Shown one piece after another: positions 16,862-25,860 of a stretch of DNA of 64,000 bases. The notes beneath the pieces were generated by a model. It was given only the letters and a program-made list of their open reading frames with translations, searched no databases and had not been told where the DNA came from. Within the stretch, counting starts at the first letter, position 1, and each line of letters opens with the position of its first letter. This stretch comes from Terrilactibacillus tamarindi (lineage in GTDB: Bacteria > Bacillota > Bacilli > Bacillales > Sporolactobacillaceae), in the NCBI RefSeq assembly GCF_009718825.1, contig NZ_WNHB01000010.1:1-64000 (forward strand). Reading direction: 5' to 3'. A program made the position numbers and the translations under genes.

Positions 16862-18079
16862 ATGGGACTACAAAAACCTGCACAATCCATAGATACTAAT
16901 AAAGAGAAAATGAATTGGTCCGTCCTACTAGGTGCAGCCTTTCTAATGGCAACCTCATCCATAGGTCCAGGCTTTTTAACGCAAACAACAGTCTTTACGC
17001 AAAGCTTAACGACTAGCTTTGGATTTATCATTCTCATCTCGATCCTTCTTGATATAGTGGCTCAGTTGAATGTTTGGCGTATTATTGCAGTTACAGAAAA
17101 AAGAGGTCAGGATATCGCTAATCTTGTCTTGCCGGGTCTTGGCTTTTTATTATCGCTTTTAATTGTTATAGGTGGTTTAGCCTTCAATATAGGAAATATC
17201 GCTGGAGCAGGATTAGGCTTTAACGTTTTGTTTGGCGTTGATCCAAAGTGGGGCGCTGCTATTAGTGCTATTATCGCTGTTATTATTTTTTCCGTTAAAG
17301 AAGCGGGGAAAGCCATGGACCGTTTTGCACAAATCGCTGGTGTTGTAATGGTTGTACTCATGATTTATATAGCGATTTCAACGGCTCCTCCTGCAGGGAC
17401 CGCATTCGTAAAAACGTTTGCTCCTGATAAAATTGATATTTTTGCAATTATTACATTAGTTGGAGGGTCCGTTGGAGGATACATTACATTTGCTGGTGGA
17501 CACCGCTTATTAGAGGCTGGTATTACAGGGAAAAAAGCCCTGCCTCAAGTCACAAGAAGCTCTGTAACGGGTATCCTCGTTACTGGTGTGATGCGTATTG
17601 CCCTCTTCCTAGCCGTTCTTGGCGTTGTATCACAGGGGTTAAAAATAAACGCAGATAATCCGGCAGCATCCGTATTTCAACTTGCTGCAGGAAATGTTGG
17701 TTATAAAATTTTTGGATTAGTCATGTGGGCTGCAGCACTTACTTCTGTTATTGGAGCCGCCTATACGTCCGTTTCTTTTATTCGAACCTTTCATGAATCA
17801 ATCAACCGGCATTATAGAAAATTCATCATTGGATTTATTATTATATCAACCCTATCATTTATTATCATTGGGCAACCGGTTAAAGTCTTAGTAATAGTAG
17901 GGGCAATCAATGCCTTCATTCTGCCAATCGCTCTTGGAACATTACTTATTGCTGCGAACAAGAAAAGAATAGTTGGTGACTATAAACATCCATTATGGAT
18001 GACGGTTCTCGGGATTATCGTAGCCGTAGCTATGGCGGCAATGAGCATTTATACAGTATATAACGTTTTTATAAAATAA
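16862..18079 (+). CDS. ycsG: NRAMP-fold permease YcsG
   Basis: 405 residues with about 11 membrane segments. It belongs to the NRAMP-related family and matches B. subtilis YcsG in place. The first membrane segment reads SIGPGFLTQT where true metal-transporting NRAMPs have DPGN, and no MPH motif is visible in the sixth segment (GGSVGGYITFAGGH). It is therefore unlikely to move Mn2+ or Fe2+ in the usual way. Lying between pxpA and ycsI, it may import a 5-oxoproline-related substrate; this is inference. Confidence 0.85.
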   Translation: MGLQKPAQSIDTNKEKMNWSVLLGAAFLMATSSIGPGFLTQTTVFTQSLTTSFGFIILISILLDIVAQLNVWRIIAVTEKRGQDIANLVLPGLGFLLSLLIVIGGLAFNIGNIAGAGLGFNVLFGVDPKWGAAISAIIAVIIFSVKEAGKAMDRFAQIAGVVMVVLMIYIAISTAPPAGTAFVKTFAPDKIDIFAIITLVGGSVGGYITFAGGHRLLEAGITGKKALPQVTRSSVTGILVTGVMRIALFLAVLGVVSQGLKINADNPAASVFQLAAGNVGYKIFGLVMWAAALTSVIGAAYTSVSFIRTFHESINRHYRKFIIGFIIISTLSFIIIGQPVKVLVIVGAINAFILPIALGTLLIAANKKRIVGDYKHPLWMTVLGIIVAVAMAAMSIYTVYNVFIK

Positions 18080-18103
18080 GTAATTAATGAGGGGGAACGA
18101 CAC

Positions 18104-18895
18104 ATGCCATCGTACGCAACTATGTCACCTTCAGACATCCGTATGGAAATTAGAAAAAAACATATTGTAAAACCGACATCAGGCATGTCAAGAGGTTATG
18201 CACAAGCCAATCTGGTCATTCTTAAAAAAGATCTTGCTTTCGACTTTCTATTATTCTGTCAACGTAATCCTAAATCGTGTCCGCTTTTAGATGTAACAGA
18301 ACCTGGTTCACCTATACCTAGGCTGGTTGCTCCAACCGGAGATATTCGAACCGATATTCCCAAATACCGAATTTATAAAAAAGGAAAATGGGTAGAAGAA
18401 GTAGAAGATATCGTCGACTACTGGGAAGATGATATGGTTGGATTCTTAATTGGATGTAGTTTTACCTTTGAGAACGCCCTTTTAAAAAATGGTATCTCCA
18501 TACGTCATATTGAAGAAGATTGCAATGTTCCTATGTATAAAACAAATATTCCTTGCACGAAAGCTGGCTATTTTGAAGGATTTACAGTTGTTAGTATGCG
18601 TCCTATACCGGAAAACGAAGTGGTACGAGCCGTTCAGGTTACCTCCCGTTTTCCTTCTGTGCACGGAGCTCCTGTTCATGTCGGTAATCCTCAATCAATT
18701 GGAATTTCAGATCTTAGTCAACCCGACTTTGGTGATGCTGTTTCTATAAAAGAAAATGAAGTGCCTGTCTTTTGGGCTTGCGGTGTGACGCCTCAGGCAG
18801 TAGCAATGCAAGTGAAACCAGAACTAATGATCACACATTCACCCGGCCACATGTTTATAACAGATTTGATTGATGAAAAATTGGGGGTTTTTTAG
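18104..18895 (+). CDS. ycsI: YcsI, D-glutamate cyclase-like (DUF1445/PF07286)
   Basis: 263 residues, soluble. It belongs to the UPF0317/DUF1445 family, often annotated putative hydro-lyase. The mammalian D-glutamate cyclase, which turns D-glutamate into 5-oxo-D-proline, carries a domain of this family. Conserved patches include SRGYAQANL, IGCSFTFENAL and THSPGHMFITD. The ribosome binding site GAGGGGG is strong. Its place among 5-oxoprolinase subunits supports a role in 5-oxoproline metabolism. Function is inferred, not shown. Confidence 0.85.
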   Translation: MPSYATMSPSDIRMEIRKKHIVKPTSGMSRGYAQANLVILKKDLAFDFLLFCQRNPKSCPLLDVTEPGSPIPRLVAPTGDIRTDIPKYRIYKKGKWVEEVEDIVDYWEDDMVGFLIGCSFTFENALLKNGISIRHIEEDCNVPMYKTNIPCTKAGYFEGFTVVSMRPIPENEVVRAVQVTSRFPSVHGAPVHVGNPQSIGISDLSQPDFGDAVSIKENEVPVFWACGVTPQAVAMQVKPELMITHSPGHMFITDLIDEKLGVF

Positions 18896-18907
18896 AGTAA
18901 ATGGATA

Positions 18908-18937
18908 AAGCTAGCCTCGATACCTGCTAGCTTTTTT
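18908..18937 (+). terminator. terminator after ycsI
   Basis: AAGCTAGC (18908-18915) pairs with GCTAGCTT (18926-18933) followed by a T-run. It would separate ycsFGI from kipIAR or attenuate read-through. Confidence 0.85.
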
Positions 18938-18954
18938 CCTATTTGGATTATGGA

Positions 18955-18979
18955 TTGAATGACGGCTTTCGTCATTCAA
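18955..18979 (+). promoter_or_regulatory. inverted repeat in the kipI leader
   Basis: A perfect nine-base inverted repeat, TTGAATGAC and GTCATTCAA, with a seven-base loop. It is not followed by a T-run, so it is more likely an operator or RNA structure than a second terminator. It lies about 60 bases before kipI. Confidence 0.45.
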
Positions 18980-19037
18980 GATTTCGTGCTAAGCCAAGTT
19001 TTTCTAACTTAAATGCATTCTTGAAGGCGGTGATGAG

Positions 19038-19787
19038 ATGACAACTAGAACGCCAAAACAGAAGTTCGTAATGACGCCTCTTGGTGATTCAGCGATCGTG
19101 ATTCAATTTGGTCAAACGATTGATCGCGCTATTCATCGTAAAATTAAACATCTAGCTGATTATATCGAAACACATCCCTTTCATGGGTTTATTGAATGTG
19201 TTCCAGCTTACGTTAATTTAACCATTTATTATAATCCTTATTTAGTGTGGAAATCGTTGGAAAAAACAAGTATCCCTAACACTATGACCTCGTATGACTA
19301 TGTTAGACAAACGCTTGAAACGATCATTGATCAAATAAAAGGCATAGGTGAACAAGTTGAACGTACAGTCGAAATACCTGTATGCTATGGCGGTGAATTT
19401 GGACCAGATTTACAGGATGTGGCAACGTATAATCATTTAACAATAGATGAAGTGATTGATATACATTCAAATGGAGATTATCTGGTCTACATGATTGGAT
19501 TTTGTCCTGGTTTTCCGTTCATTGGTGGTATGTCGGAAAAAATTTCAACTCCTCGGCGCTCTTCTCCAAGAACTTCGATACCTGAAGGCTCTGTAGGAAT
19601 AGCTGGGATTCAGACCGGTGTGTATCCGATTGCCACTCCAGGTGGTTGGCAGCTAATTGGCCGAACACCTCTTGATTTATTTCTTCCAAACAATGATCCT
19701 CCAAGTCTTCTTCAGTCAGGGGATAAGGTGCGATTTAAACCTATTTCATTGGAAGAATATATGGCTTATCAGGAGGAGAAAAAATGA
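19038..19787 (+). CDS. pxpB: 5-oxoprolinase subunit B (KipI)
   Basis: 249 residues; the KipI/allophanate-hydrolase subunit-1 fold. It shows the conserved GFCPGFPFIGGM (about residue 155) and TPGGWQLIGRTPL near the C-terminus. In B. subtilis the homologue was first described as an inhibitor of the sporulation kinase KinA and later as a 5-oxoprolinase subunit. ATG is preceded by AAGGCGGTGAT. It overlaps pxpC by four bases (ATGA), so the two subunits are made together. Confidence 0.92.
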   Translation: MTTRTPKQKFVMTPLGDSAIVIQFGQTIDRAIHRKIKHLADYIETHPFHGFIECVPAYVNLTIYYNPYLVWKSLEKTSIPNTMTSYDYVRQTLETIIDQIKGIGEQVERTVEIPVCYGGEFGPDLQDVATYNHLTIDEVIDIHSNGDYLVYMIGFCPGFPFIGGMSEKISTPRRSSPRTSIPEGSVGIAGIQTGVYPIATPGGWQLIGRTPLDLFLPNNDPPSLLQSGDKVRFKPISLEEYMAYQEEKK

Positions 19788-20782
19788 GTATTAAAATCAT
19801 TCGCCCCGGGCTCTTATCGACTATTCAGGATCTAGGACGTCAAGGCTTTCAAAAACATGGGGTTATTGTTGGCGGTGCGATGGATCGGTATGCTTCGCGG
19901 CTCGCCAATATGCTTGTTGGAAACGAAGAAGGCGAAGGAACGATTGAAATGACCCTCGTTGGTCCTTCGATAGAGTTCGAACAAGACATGCTGATTTCTA
20001 TGACTGGTGGCAATTTTTCACCAACCATAGATGACGAAAAGGCTCCTATGTGGCGCCCGATATATGTAAAAAAAGGAAGCGTTCTGACATTGAATGTTTG
20101 TGAAAGTGGATGTCGGGCTTATTTAGCCGTTGCAGGCGGTTTTAATATCAAAAAAGTGATGGAAAGTAAAAGTACATACCTTCTCGGTAACATAGGTGGA
20201 TACAAAGGAAGAGCACTTCAGAAAAATGATCGTCTATATGTGAATGAAATGTCTTCAATTGCTAAAAAGATCGTTCAAAAAGTAAAGTTTGAAGCAGACA
20301 GAGGTCCTTTTATTGCGCCAAAATGGTGTATACCTTCTTCCTATATTCCGCAAGCTGAACCTGTTTTACGCTTTGTTGAAGGTAAGCAATTCGATCAATT
20401 TTCACAGCAAAGTATTCATGATTTTTGCGACAAGCCATTCGATATTTCGCAAAAATCGGATCGGATGGGTTATCGGTTAACCGGACCAAAACTCAATTTG
20501 AAAGAACCGATGGAGCTTCTTTCTGAGGCAGTCTCTCACGGAACGGTTCAAGTACCACCAAACGGTGATCCCATTGTTCTTCTAGCGGATCGGCAAACAA
20601 CAGGGGGTTATCCGAAAATAGCGCAGGTGATATCAGTTGATTTGCCCATTATTGCTCAATTGAAGCCAGGAGAGCAGGTATATTTTAGAAAAATAGATTT
20701 TAGTGAGGCCGAGGCTCTACTTTTAGAACAAGAGAAAGAGATTGACCAACTGAAGTATAGTATCAAATGCTATATGCAATAG
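19784..20782 (+). CDS. pxpC: 5-oxoprolinase subunit C (KipA)
   Basis: 332 residues; biotin-dependent carboxyltransferase-like/allophanate-hydrolase subunit-2 fold. Markers: GLLSTIQDLGRQGFQ at the N-terminus, GGAMDRYASRLANMLVGN near residue 30 and the C-terminal LADRQTTGGYPKIAQV block. It starts inside the end of pxpB by ATGA overlap. It would form the catalytic PxpBC complex. Length is normal. Confidence 0.92.
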   Translation: MSIKIIRPGLLSTIQDLGRQGFQKHGVIVGGAMDRYASRLANMLVGNEEGEGTIEMTLVGPSIEFEQDMLISMTGGNFSPTIDDEKAPMWRPIYVKKGSVLTLNVCESGCRAYLAVAGGFNIKKVMESKSTYLLGNIGGYKGRALQKNDRLYVNEMSSIAKKIVQKVKFEADRGPFIAPKWCIPSSYIPQAEPVLRFVEGKQFDQFSQQSIHDFCDKPFDISQKSDRMGYRLTGPKLNLKEPMELLSEAVSHGTVQVPPNGDPIVLLADRQTTGGYPKIAQVISVDLPIIAQLKPGEQVYFRKIDFSEAEALLLEQEKEIDQLKYSIKCYMQ

Positions 20783-20851
20783 ATATTTATAGACCTTATG
20801 TCTTTTCTTCAACTAACAATAAGACTAGATGGAAATGGGGAAAGGATACTT

Positions 20852-21613
20852 ATGGAAAGTAAAAATAAAACCGTTATCAAATCGATGTCCTTACTAAACT
20901 TATTCTTAACTAGACCTCAATTAACGTTAAACGAGATAGTGGAACTCTCTCAAATACCAAAAACATCCGTTCATCGCATGTTAGCCTCACTAGAGGAAAT
21001 GCGTTTCCTTGATAAAAACGCTGATGGAAAGTATTCACTCGGTTTGCTGTTTTTACGTTTTGGTCAGTTGGTATCTGAAAGGTTAGATATAAGACAATTA
21101 GCACTACCCGTGATGAAGGTTCTAAGAGATGATGTGGGTGAGGCGGTAAATCTCATTATCAAATATGGAAACGAAGCGATGTATATTGAAAAACAAGATA
21201 CTAATCAACCGGTACGTTTATATACAGCAGTAGGTCGGAAGTCCCCTTTATATGCAGGTGACTCGAGGATCATTCTTGCTTATCTACCAGAGGAAGAACG
21301 CGATCGATATGTCGATCAAACGGAACTTAAACCACTTGGGTTAGGGACGATTACGGATAAAAAAAAGCTTAGGGAAGTCTTAGATAAGACAAGAGAACAA
21401 GGGTATACCATAAGTAAATCAGAACTAGAAAATTACACGACGGCTATTTCTGCTCCAATCTTAAATCATAGTCATAATATAATAGCTGGTCTAAGTATTG
21501 CGGGTCCTGATATTCGATTTTCAGAAGAACGGCTGCCTGAGTTAATTGATAAGGTAAAGAAAGCAGCTTTAGAAATTTCAATGAAGTTAGGGTATAAAAA
21601 TACAACTTGGTAA
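20852..21613 (+). CDS. kipR: IclR-family regulator KipR
   Basis: About 253 residues: N-terminal winged helix (TLNEIVELSQIPKTSVHRML near residue 25) and C-terminal IclR effector domain. An ATG at 20798 opens the frame, but ATG 20852 follows GGGGAAAGGAT and gives the usual KipR N-terminus, so I choose it. It closes the 5-oxoproline block and probably represses it through the palindromes at 15985-16010. Confidence 0.88.
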   Translation: MESKNKTVIKSMSLLNLFLTRPQLTLNEIVELSQIPKTSVHRMLASLEEMRFLDKNADGKYSLGLLFLRFGQLVSERLDIRQLALPVMKVLRDDVGEAVNLIIKYGNEAMYIEKQDTNQPVRLYTAVGRKSPLYAGDSRIILAYLPEEERDRYVDQTELKPLGLGTITDKKKLREVLDKTREQGYTISKSELENYTTAISAPILNHSHNIIAGLSIAGPDIRFSEERLPELIDKVKKAALEISMKLGYKNTTW

Positions 21614-21717
21614 ACTCATTTGAATGATAGACAAACACGATGATCGGTAAAATTTATGTATGAATACCGACACTTCAAGGGAAACTAAGGACGACTTTCC
21701 TGTGAGGTGAATAGAAT

Positions 21718-22455
21718 ATGGATAAATATTTTGAAGTACATACTTCGGAAGCAACTTTTAAAATATTTTCTCAAATGCATACGTTAACATTGGCATTTAT
21801 CATTCTAATTGGTATAGCATTTTGTCTTATGAGAAACAAATTTAAAGAAGAATATAAATGGCGAAACGGAGTAAGAATCGCTCTTCTCACTCTACTTATT
21901 GTGGCTGAAATTGGTTACCATTCATGGTTAATCATTCATCATGCTTGGTCTGTGAAAACGTCATTGCCCTTACATCTAAGTGATGTAGCGATTTATTTAT
22001 CGATCGTGATGTTGCTTTTGAAAAATAAAAAGTTATTGCAATTTCTTTATTTTGTAGGATTAGGAAGTTCCATTCAAGCGATGCTGACGCCAACCATTGG
22101 TCAATACGCATTTCCACATTTTCGATACATCGAATATTTTGCAGTTCATGGCGGGGTTTTTCTCTGTTGTATTTTCATGATTGCAGCTTATCGCTTTAGA
22201 CCAACCATCATTTCTTTGTGTATAGCCTTCCTTTTTATAAATGTCTATGGAGGTTTAATATTTTTAATTAATCGCCTCCTTGGTTCCAATTATATGTACC
22301 TAATGAAGAAACCAAAGGCAGGCTCCGCATTAGACATACTCGGTGCATACCCCAAGTATCTATTTTCATTAGATATGATCATTCTCGTTGGTTTTTATTT
22401 GTTATTTATTCCTTTCTGGCTATCAAACCGAAAAGTTAATTTTAGTCGTACTTAA
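21718..22455 (+). CDS. YwaF/TIGR02206-type membrane protein
   Basis: 245 residues with about seven membrane segments and conserved acidic/aromatic spots such as LPLHLSDVAIYL (about residue 82) and LLGSNYMYLMKKP near residue 185. This fits the TIGR02206 membrane family represented by B. subtilis YwaF, whose function is unknown. ATG follows GTGAGGTGAATAGA. It is monocistronic as far as I can see. Confidence 0.8.
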   Translation: MDKYFEVHTSEATFKIFSQMHTLTLAFIILIGIAFCLMRNKFKEEYKWRNGVRIALLTLLIVAEIGYHSWLIIHHAWSVKTSLPLHLSDVAIYLSIVMLLLKNKKLLQFLYFVGLGSSIQAMLTPTIGQYAFPHFRYIEYFAVHGGVFLCCIFMIAAYRFRPTIISLCIAFLFINVYGGLIFLINRLLGSNYMYLMKKPKAGSALDILGAYPKYLFSLDMIILVGFYLLFIPFWLSNRKVNFSRT

Positions 22456-22548
22456 ACCTATTTTCGAAGTTTGATTCTATGAATTTAAACCTTTTTCAAG
22501 TATGATAATGATATTCCATTATTATAAAAGTGAAAGAGGTAAGAATTA

Positions 22549-23454
22549 ATGAAAAAGTACCAAGTGATTAGCCTGCTTATGCTGGCTAATTTGTTTTGGG
22601 CGGGCAACTATGTGTTTGGTAAATATGTCGTAAGTGATATGACGCCCATCCAAATGACGTTTACCCGTTGGTTGATGGCTATTGTTTTGCTATTTCCTAT
22701 TGCCCATTGGGTTGAGCATCCAGACTGGAAGAACGTATGGAAACAATGGAAGAGCCTTCTGATTTTATCTATCCTAGGAATTATGGGTTATAACTTATTA
22801 TTATATGAAGCTCTTAGATTTACAACATCCATGAATGCTGCTCTTGTAAATTCCATGAATCCTGCTCTTATTGTTTTATTTTCCGTTCTCTTTTTAAACG
22901 AAAGAATCTCAATCAAAAATGGGATTGGTCTCTTCATTTCGTTAATCGGTGTTTTACTTGTTTTAACAAAAGGTCAACTCTTGAACTTATTTTTCATCCA
23001 TTATAACTTAGGTGACCTGATTATGATTGCCGTCATTTTGTTATGGACTTTTTATACGATTTATGGAAAACGAATGCGTCATATTCCGCCGATTACGTCA
23101 ACCGCTATCACGGCATTAATGGCTGTCATTATTCTTTTCCCGTTTATTTTAATCCAGGGTTATGATTTTCATCTTAGTAAGCAAGCTATTACAGGGATTA
23201 TTTACATCGGACTTTTTCCGTCTGTGGGGTCGTTTATCTTTTGGAATGCATCAGTAAGGCATATTGGGGCAAGTAAAGCCGGAATCTATTTGAATCTTAT
23301 AACTGTGTTTACAGCTATTATTAGCATCTTATTAGGAAAAGGCATGACGTTAGCTCAACTAATCGGTGGTTTACTCGTCTTTCTAGGCGTCTATCTTTCA
23401 AATCAAAAGGTTAAACCAAAGGTGGGAGAAAGTCATCAAGCGATCGCGAAATAA
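22549..23454 (+). CDS. EamA/DMT-family transporter
   Basis: 301 residues with ten membrane segments in two EamA repeats. The N-terminus LLMLANLFWAGNYVFGKYV is typical. Probably an exporter of small metabolites. ATG has AAAGAGGTAAG upstream. The nucleoside hydrolase gene follows 61 bases later and may share its transcript. The substrate is unknown. Confidence 0.85.
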   Translation: MKKYQVISLLMLANLFWAGNYVFGKYVVSDMTPIQMTFTRWLMAIVLLFPIAHWVEHPDWKNVWKQWKSLLILSILGIMGYNLLLYEALRFTTSMNAALVNSMNPALIVLFSVLFLNERISIKNGIGLFISLIGVLLVLTKGQLLNLFFIHYNLGDLIMIAVILLWTFYTIYGKRMRHIPPITSTAITALMAVIILFPFILIQGYDFHLSKQAITGIIYIGLFPSVGSFIFWNASVRHIGASKAGIYLNLITVFTAIISILLGKGMTLAQLIGGLLVFLGVYLSNQKVKPKVGESHQAIAK

Positions 23455-23515
23455 TAATATGGCCTCAGTTTGTTGAAACAGGCTACTAAAAGACTACTAA
23501 TTAAAGGAGATATTC

Positions 23516-24451
23516 ATGAAGCATATTTACTTTAACCACGATGCAGGTATCGATGATCTAGTTTCTCTATTTCTATTGCTCCAAATGAGAAATGTTGATC
23601 TCATTGGAGTATCAGTCATTCCAGCAGACGGTTATGCTGAGCCTGGTGTTAGTGCCAGCCGCAAAATTATCGACCGTTTTGGCAAGAGTCAGGTTGAGGT
23701 GGCAGAGTCAAACTCAAGAGGTGTTCATCCTTTTCCTAAAGAATGGCGTATGCATCCTTTTTTCGTTGATGCTCTTCCCATTCTGAATGAATCGGGAAAA
23801 GTGGAGACTCCATTAAGTCCACTGCCTGCTCATCAGCACATGATTCAAAAAATTCGAGAAAATGAAGAATCTACAACATTATTATTTACGGGTCCTTTAA
23901 CTGATCTAGCAAGAGCACTTGACGAAGCACCTGATATTGAAGATAAAATAGAAAAACTCGTGTGGATGGGCGGCACATTTTTAGATGTGGGGAATGTACA
24001 GGAACCTGAACATGACGGAACAGCAGAATGGAATGCTTATTGGGATCCTGAAGCGGTGTCTAGGGTATGGAAGAGTTCTCTAACCATCGAAATGGTCGCT
24101 TTAGAAAGTACGAATCAAGTGCCGTTAACCATTGATGTTCGAAACCACTGGGCATCGCTCAGACGTTATACAGGTGTTGACTTTGTTGGTCAATGTTATG
24201 CGGCATGTCCACCGCTTGTTCATATTGAAACAAACTCGACATATTACTTATGGGATGTTCTAACAACGGCCTCTGTGGGAAATAAAGATCTAGTAAAAAT
24301 GAGACAAGTGACTAGCCAAGTTGTGACCGAGCGTCCTAGTCAAGGAAGATTGATTGAAGAAGAGAGTGGTAGACCAGTCCATGTCGTCTATGACGTGGAC
24401 GGGGAAGCTTTTTTCGGCTACATTACAGAGCTGGCAAAGAGAGTTCAATAA
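23516..24451 (+). CDS. inosine-uridine nucleoside hydrolase family
   Basis: 311 residues. Hydrolyses N-glycosidic bonds of nucleosides to ribose and free base. The N-terminal Asp cluster appears as NHDAGIDDLVSL in place of the usual DPGxDD, still with the calcium-binding acidic residues. WMGGTF and EWNAYWDPEAV supply the rest of the active site. AAAGGAGAT precedes the ATG. A bidirectional terminator separates it from iolS. Confidence 0.85.
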   Translation: MKHIYFNHDAGIDDLVSLFLLLQMRNVDLIGVSVIPADGYAEPGVSASRKIIDRFGKSQVEVAESNSRGVHPFPKEWRMHPFFVDALPILNESGKVETPLSPLPAHQHMIQKIRENEESTTLLFTGPLTDLARALDEAPDIEDKIEKLVWMGGTFLDVGNVQEPEHDGTAEWNAYWDPEAVSRVWKSSLTIEMVALESTNQVPLTIDVRNHWASLRRYTGVDFVGQCYAACPPLVHIETNSTYYLWDVLTTASVGNKDLVKMRQVTSQVVTERPSQGRLIEEESGRPVHVVYDVDGEAFFGYITELAKRVQ

Positions 24452-24485
24452 TGTATAGGGTGAATTTTATTAGGTAAAATAAACA

Positions 24486-24514
24486 AAAAAGCTCACGATC
24501 TGTGAGCTTTTTTG
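24486..24514. terminator. bidirectional terminator
   Basis: GCTCAC (24491-24496) and GTGAGC (24502-24507) with A-run on the left and T-run on the right; serves both the nucleoside hydrolase and the convergent iolS. Confidence 0.85.
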
Positions 24515-24526
24515 TATGAAATTTAA

Positions 24527-25459
24527 TTAGCTAAAAAGGTCATCAATGGTTTTAATTTCTTCTTCTGTCAATGAAACATCAAGTGTCTTCAAGTTATTTA
24601 ACACTTGCTCAGATCGTTTAGCACCAGGTATGACAACATCTATAGCGGGACGAGTTAAATACCAAGCAAGAACAATGTGAGCAACATCGACTTGTTTGCT
24701 CTCGGCTATTGGACGTAGTTTGTCCACCTTGGCTAAGTTTTGTACAAATTTTACCCCTTGAAATTCAGGGTTATTTTTTCGTAAATCGTCGAATCGAGTA
24801 TCTATCGAGTATTTACCCGCAAGGAGCCCAGAAACAAGTGGAAAATAAGGAACAAAAGAAATATTGTTTTCTTTTACATAAGGAAATAACTCTTTTTCTG
24901 CATCACGTTTTAATAAGTTATACTCGCCTTGATAGACATCGACATAACCGTCTTTATTAGCTTCTTTTAATTGATCAATTGAAAAATTTGAGACACCAAT
25001 GGCACGGATTTTACCTGCATCTTTCAATTCTTTGAGTGCCCCAACAGCTTCATCTTTTGGAGTATCTTCATCAGGGAAATGGATATAAAATAAGTCAATA
25101 ACATCCGTTTGGAGTCGTTTCAAACTCTCATCGACTGACCTTTTCAAGAAATCTGGAGAGTTGTCAAAAACAGTTTTATTACCTACGAATTTATGAGCAC
25201 CTTTCGTGGCGATAACGACATCTTGGCGTTTTCCTGTTTCTTTAATCACTTGACCTACTAATTCTTCAGATCGTTCCGGTCCATAAATAAAGGCAGTATC
25301 TAACAAGTTAATACCATTATTGATAGCTGTTCGAACAAGCTCTTTTCCTGCTTCTTCGTCTAAGTTAGGATACAGGTTATGTCCACCAACAGCATTTGTA
25401 CCAAGACCAATAGGATTAACATAAAGTTCGGATTTTCCAAGTTGTACTTTATTTGCCAT
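24527..25459 (-). CDS. iolS: aldo/keto reductase IolS-like
   Basis: About 310 residues, (beta/alpha)8 NADPH-dependent reductase. The catalytic tetrad is visible: Asp and Tyr in DTAFIYG, Lys in IATKG, His in FYIHFPD. The run [16 protein letters not shown] matches what I recall of B. subtilis IolS. A GTG at 25468 opens the frame, but ATG 25459 has AAAGTGAG at 8 bases. No inositol genes are near, so the iol link is by similarity only. Confidence 0.83.
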   Translation of the reverse strand: MANKVQLGKSELYVNPIGLGTNAVGGHNLYPNLDEEAGKELVRTAINNGINLLDTAFIYGPERSEELVGQVIKETGKRQDVVIATKGAHKFVGNKTVFDNSPDFLKRSVDESLKRLQTDVIDLFYIHFPDEDTPKDEAVGALKELKDAGKIRAIGVSNFSIDQLKEANKDGYVDVYQGEYNLLKRDAEKELFPYVKENNISFVPYFPLVSGLLAGKYSIDTRFDDLRKNNPEFQGVKFVQNLAKVDKLRPIAESKQVDVAHIVLAWYLTRPAIDVVIPGAKRSEQVLNNLKTLDVSLTEEEIKTIDDLFS

Positions 25460-25628
25460 GTTAGTCACTCACTTTCATAAAGTTTTTACAAAGACCATAG
25501 CTATGAAAATCAATGTATCACTCTATTCATATACGTATCTATGATGATAGTCAAACGATTTGCCTTAATGAAGGTAGTTGGATAGTGAGATAAAAAATGG
25601 TAAAGTTAGATTAAAAAGGAGGCTAACC

Positions 25629-25760
25629 TTGCCATATTTTGATAACGATAATAATCGTAAAGTCTTTGATCGAACTTATATCGGAAAACCTGGTGGTTGT
25701 ATGGCCATTATCGTTCTAATTGTTATCGGTATAATTATTTATAGTATCTTTTTTAAATAA
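25629..25760 (+). CDS. small single-pass membrane protein (43 aa)
   Basis: Starts at TTG 25629, six bases after a perfect AAAGGAGG (25615-25622), and encodes 43 residues: a charged N-terminal half with NRKVFDRTYIG and a hydrophobic segment from about residue 25 to the end. The longer frame from 25578 lacks a ribosome binding site. I do not recognise the family. The excellent translation signal and clean topology argue that it is real. Confidence 0.6.
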   Translation: MPYFDNDNNRKVFDRTYIGKPGGCMAIIVLIVIGIIIYSIFFK

Positions 25761-25860
25761 AAGATCATTTGATTGTTCAGAAGGGATATTGCTCACAAAT
25801 GGCGCCAAACTAATGAAATTATTAAACACAAATCTTACATGTAAAGCAAAATTCACCTTT

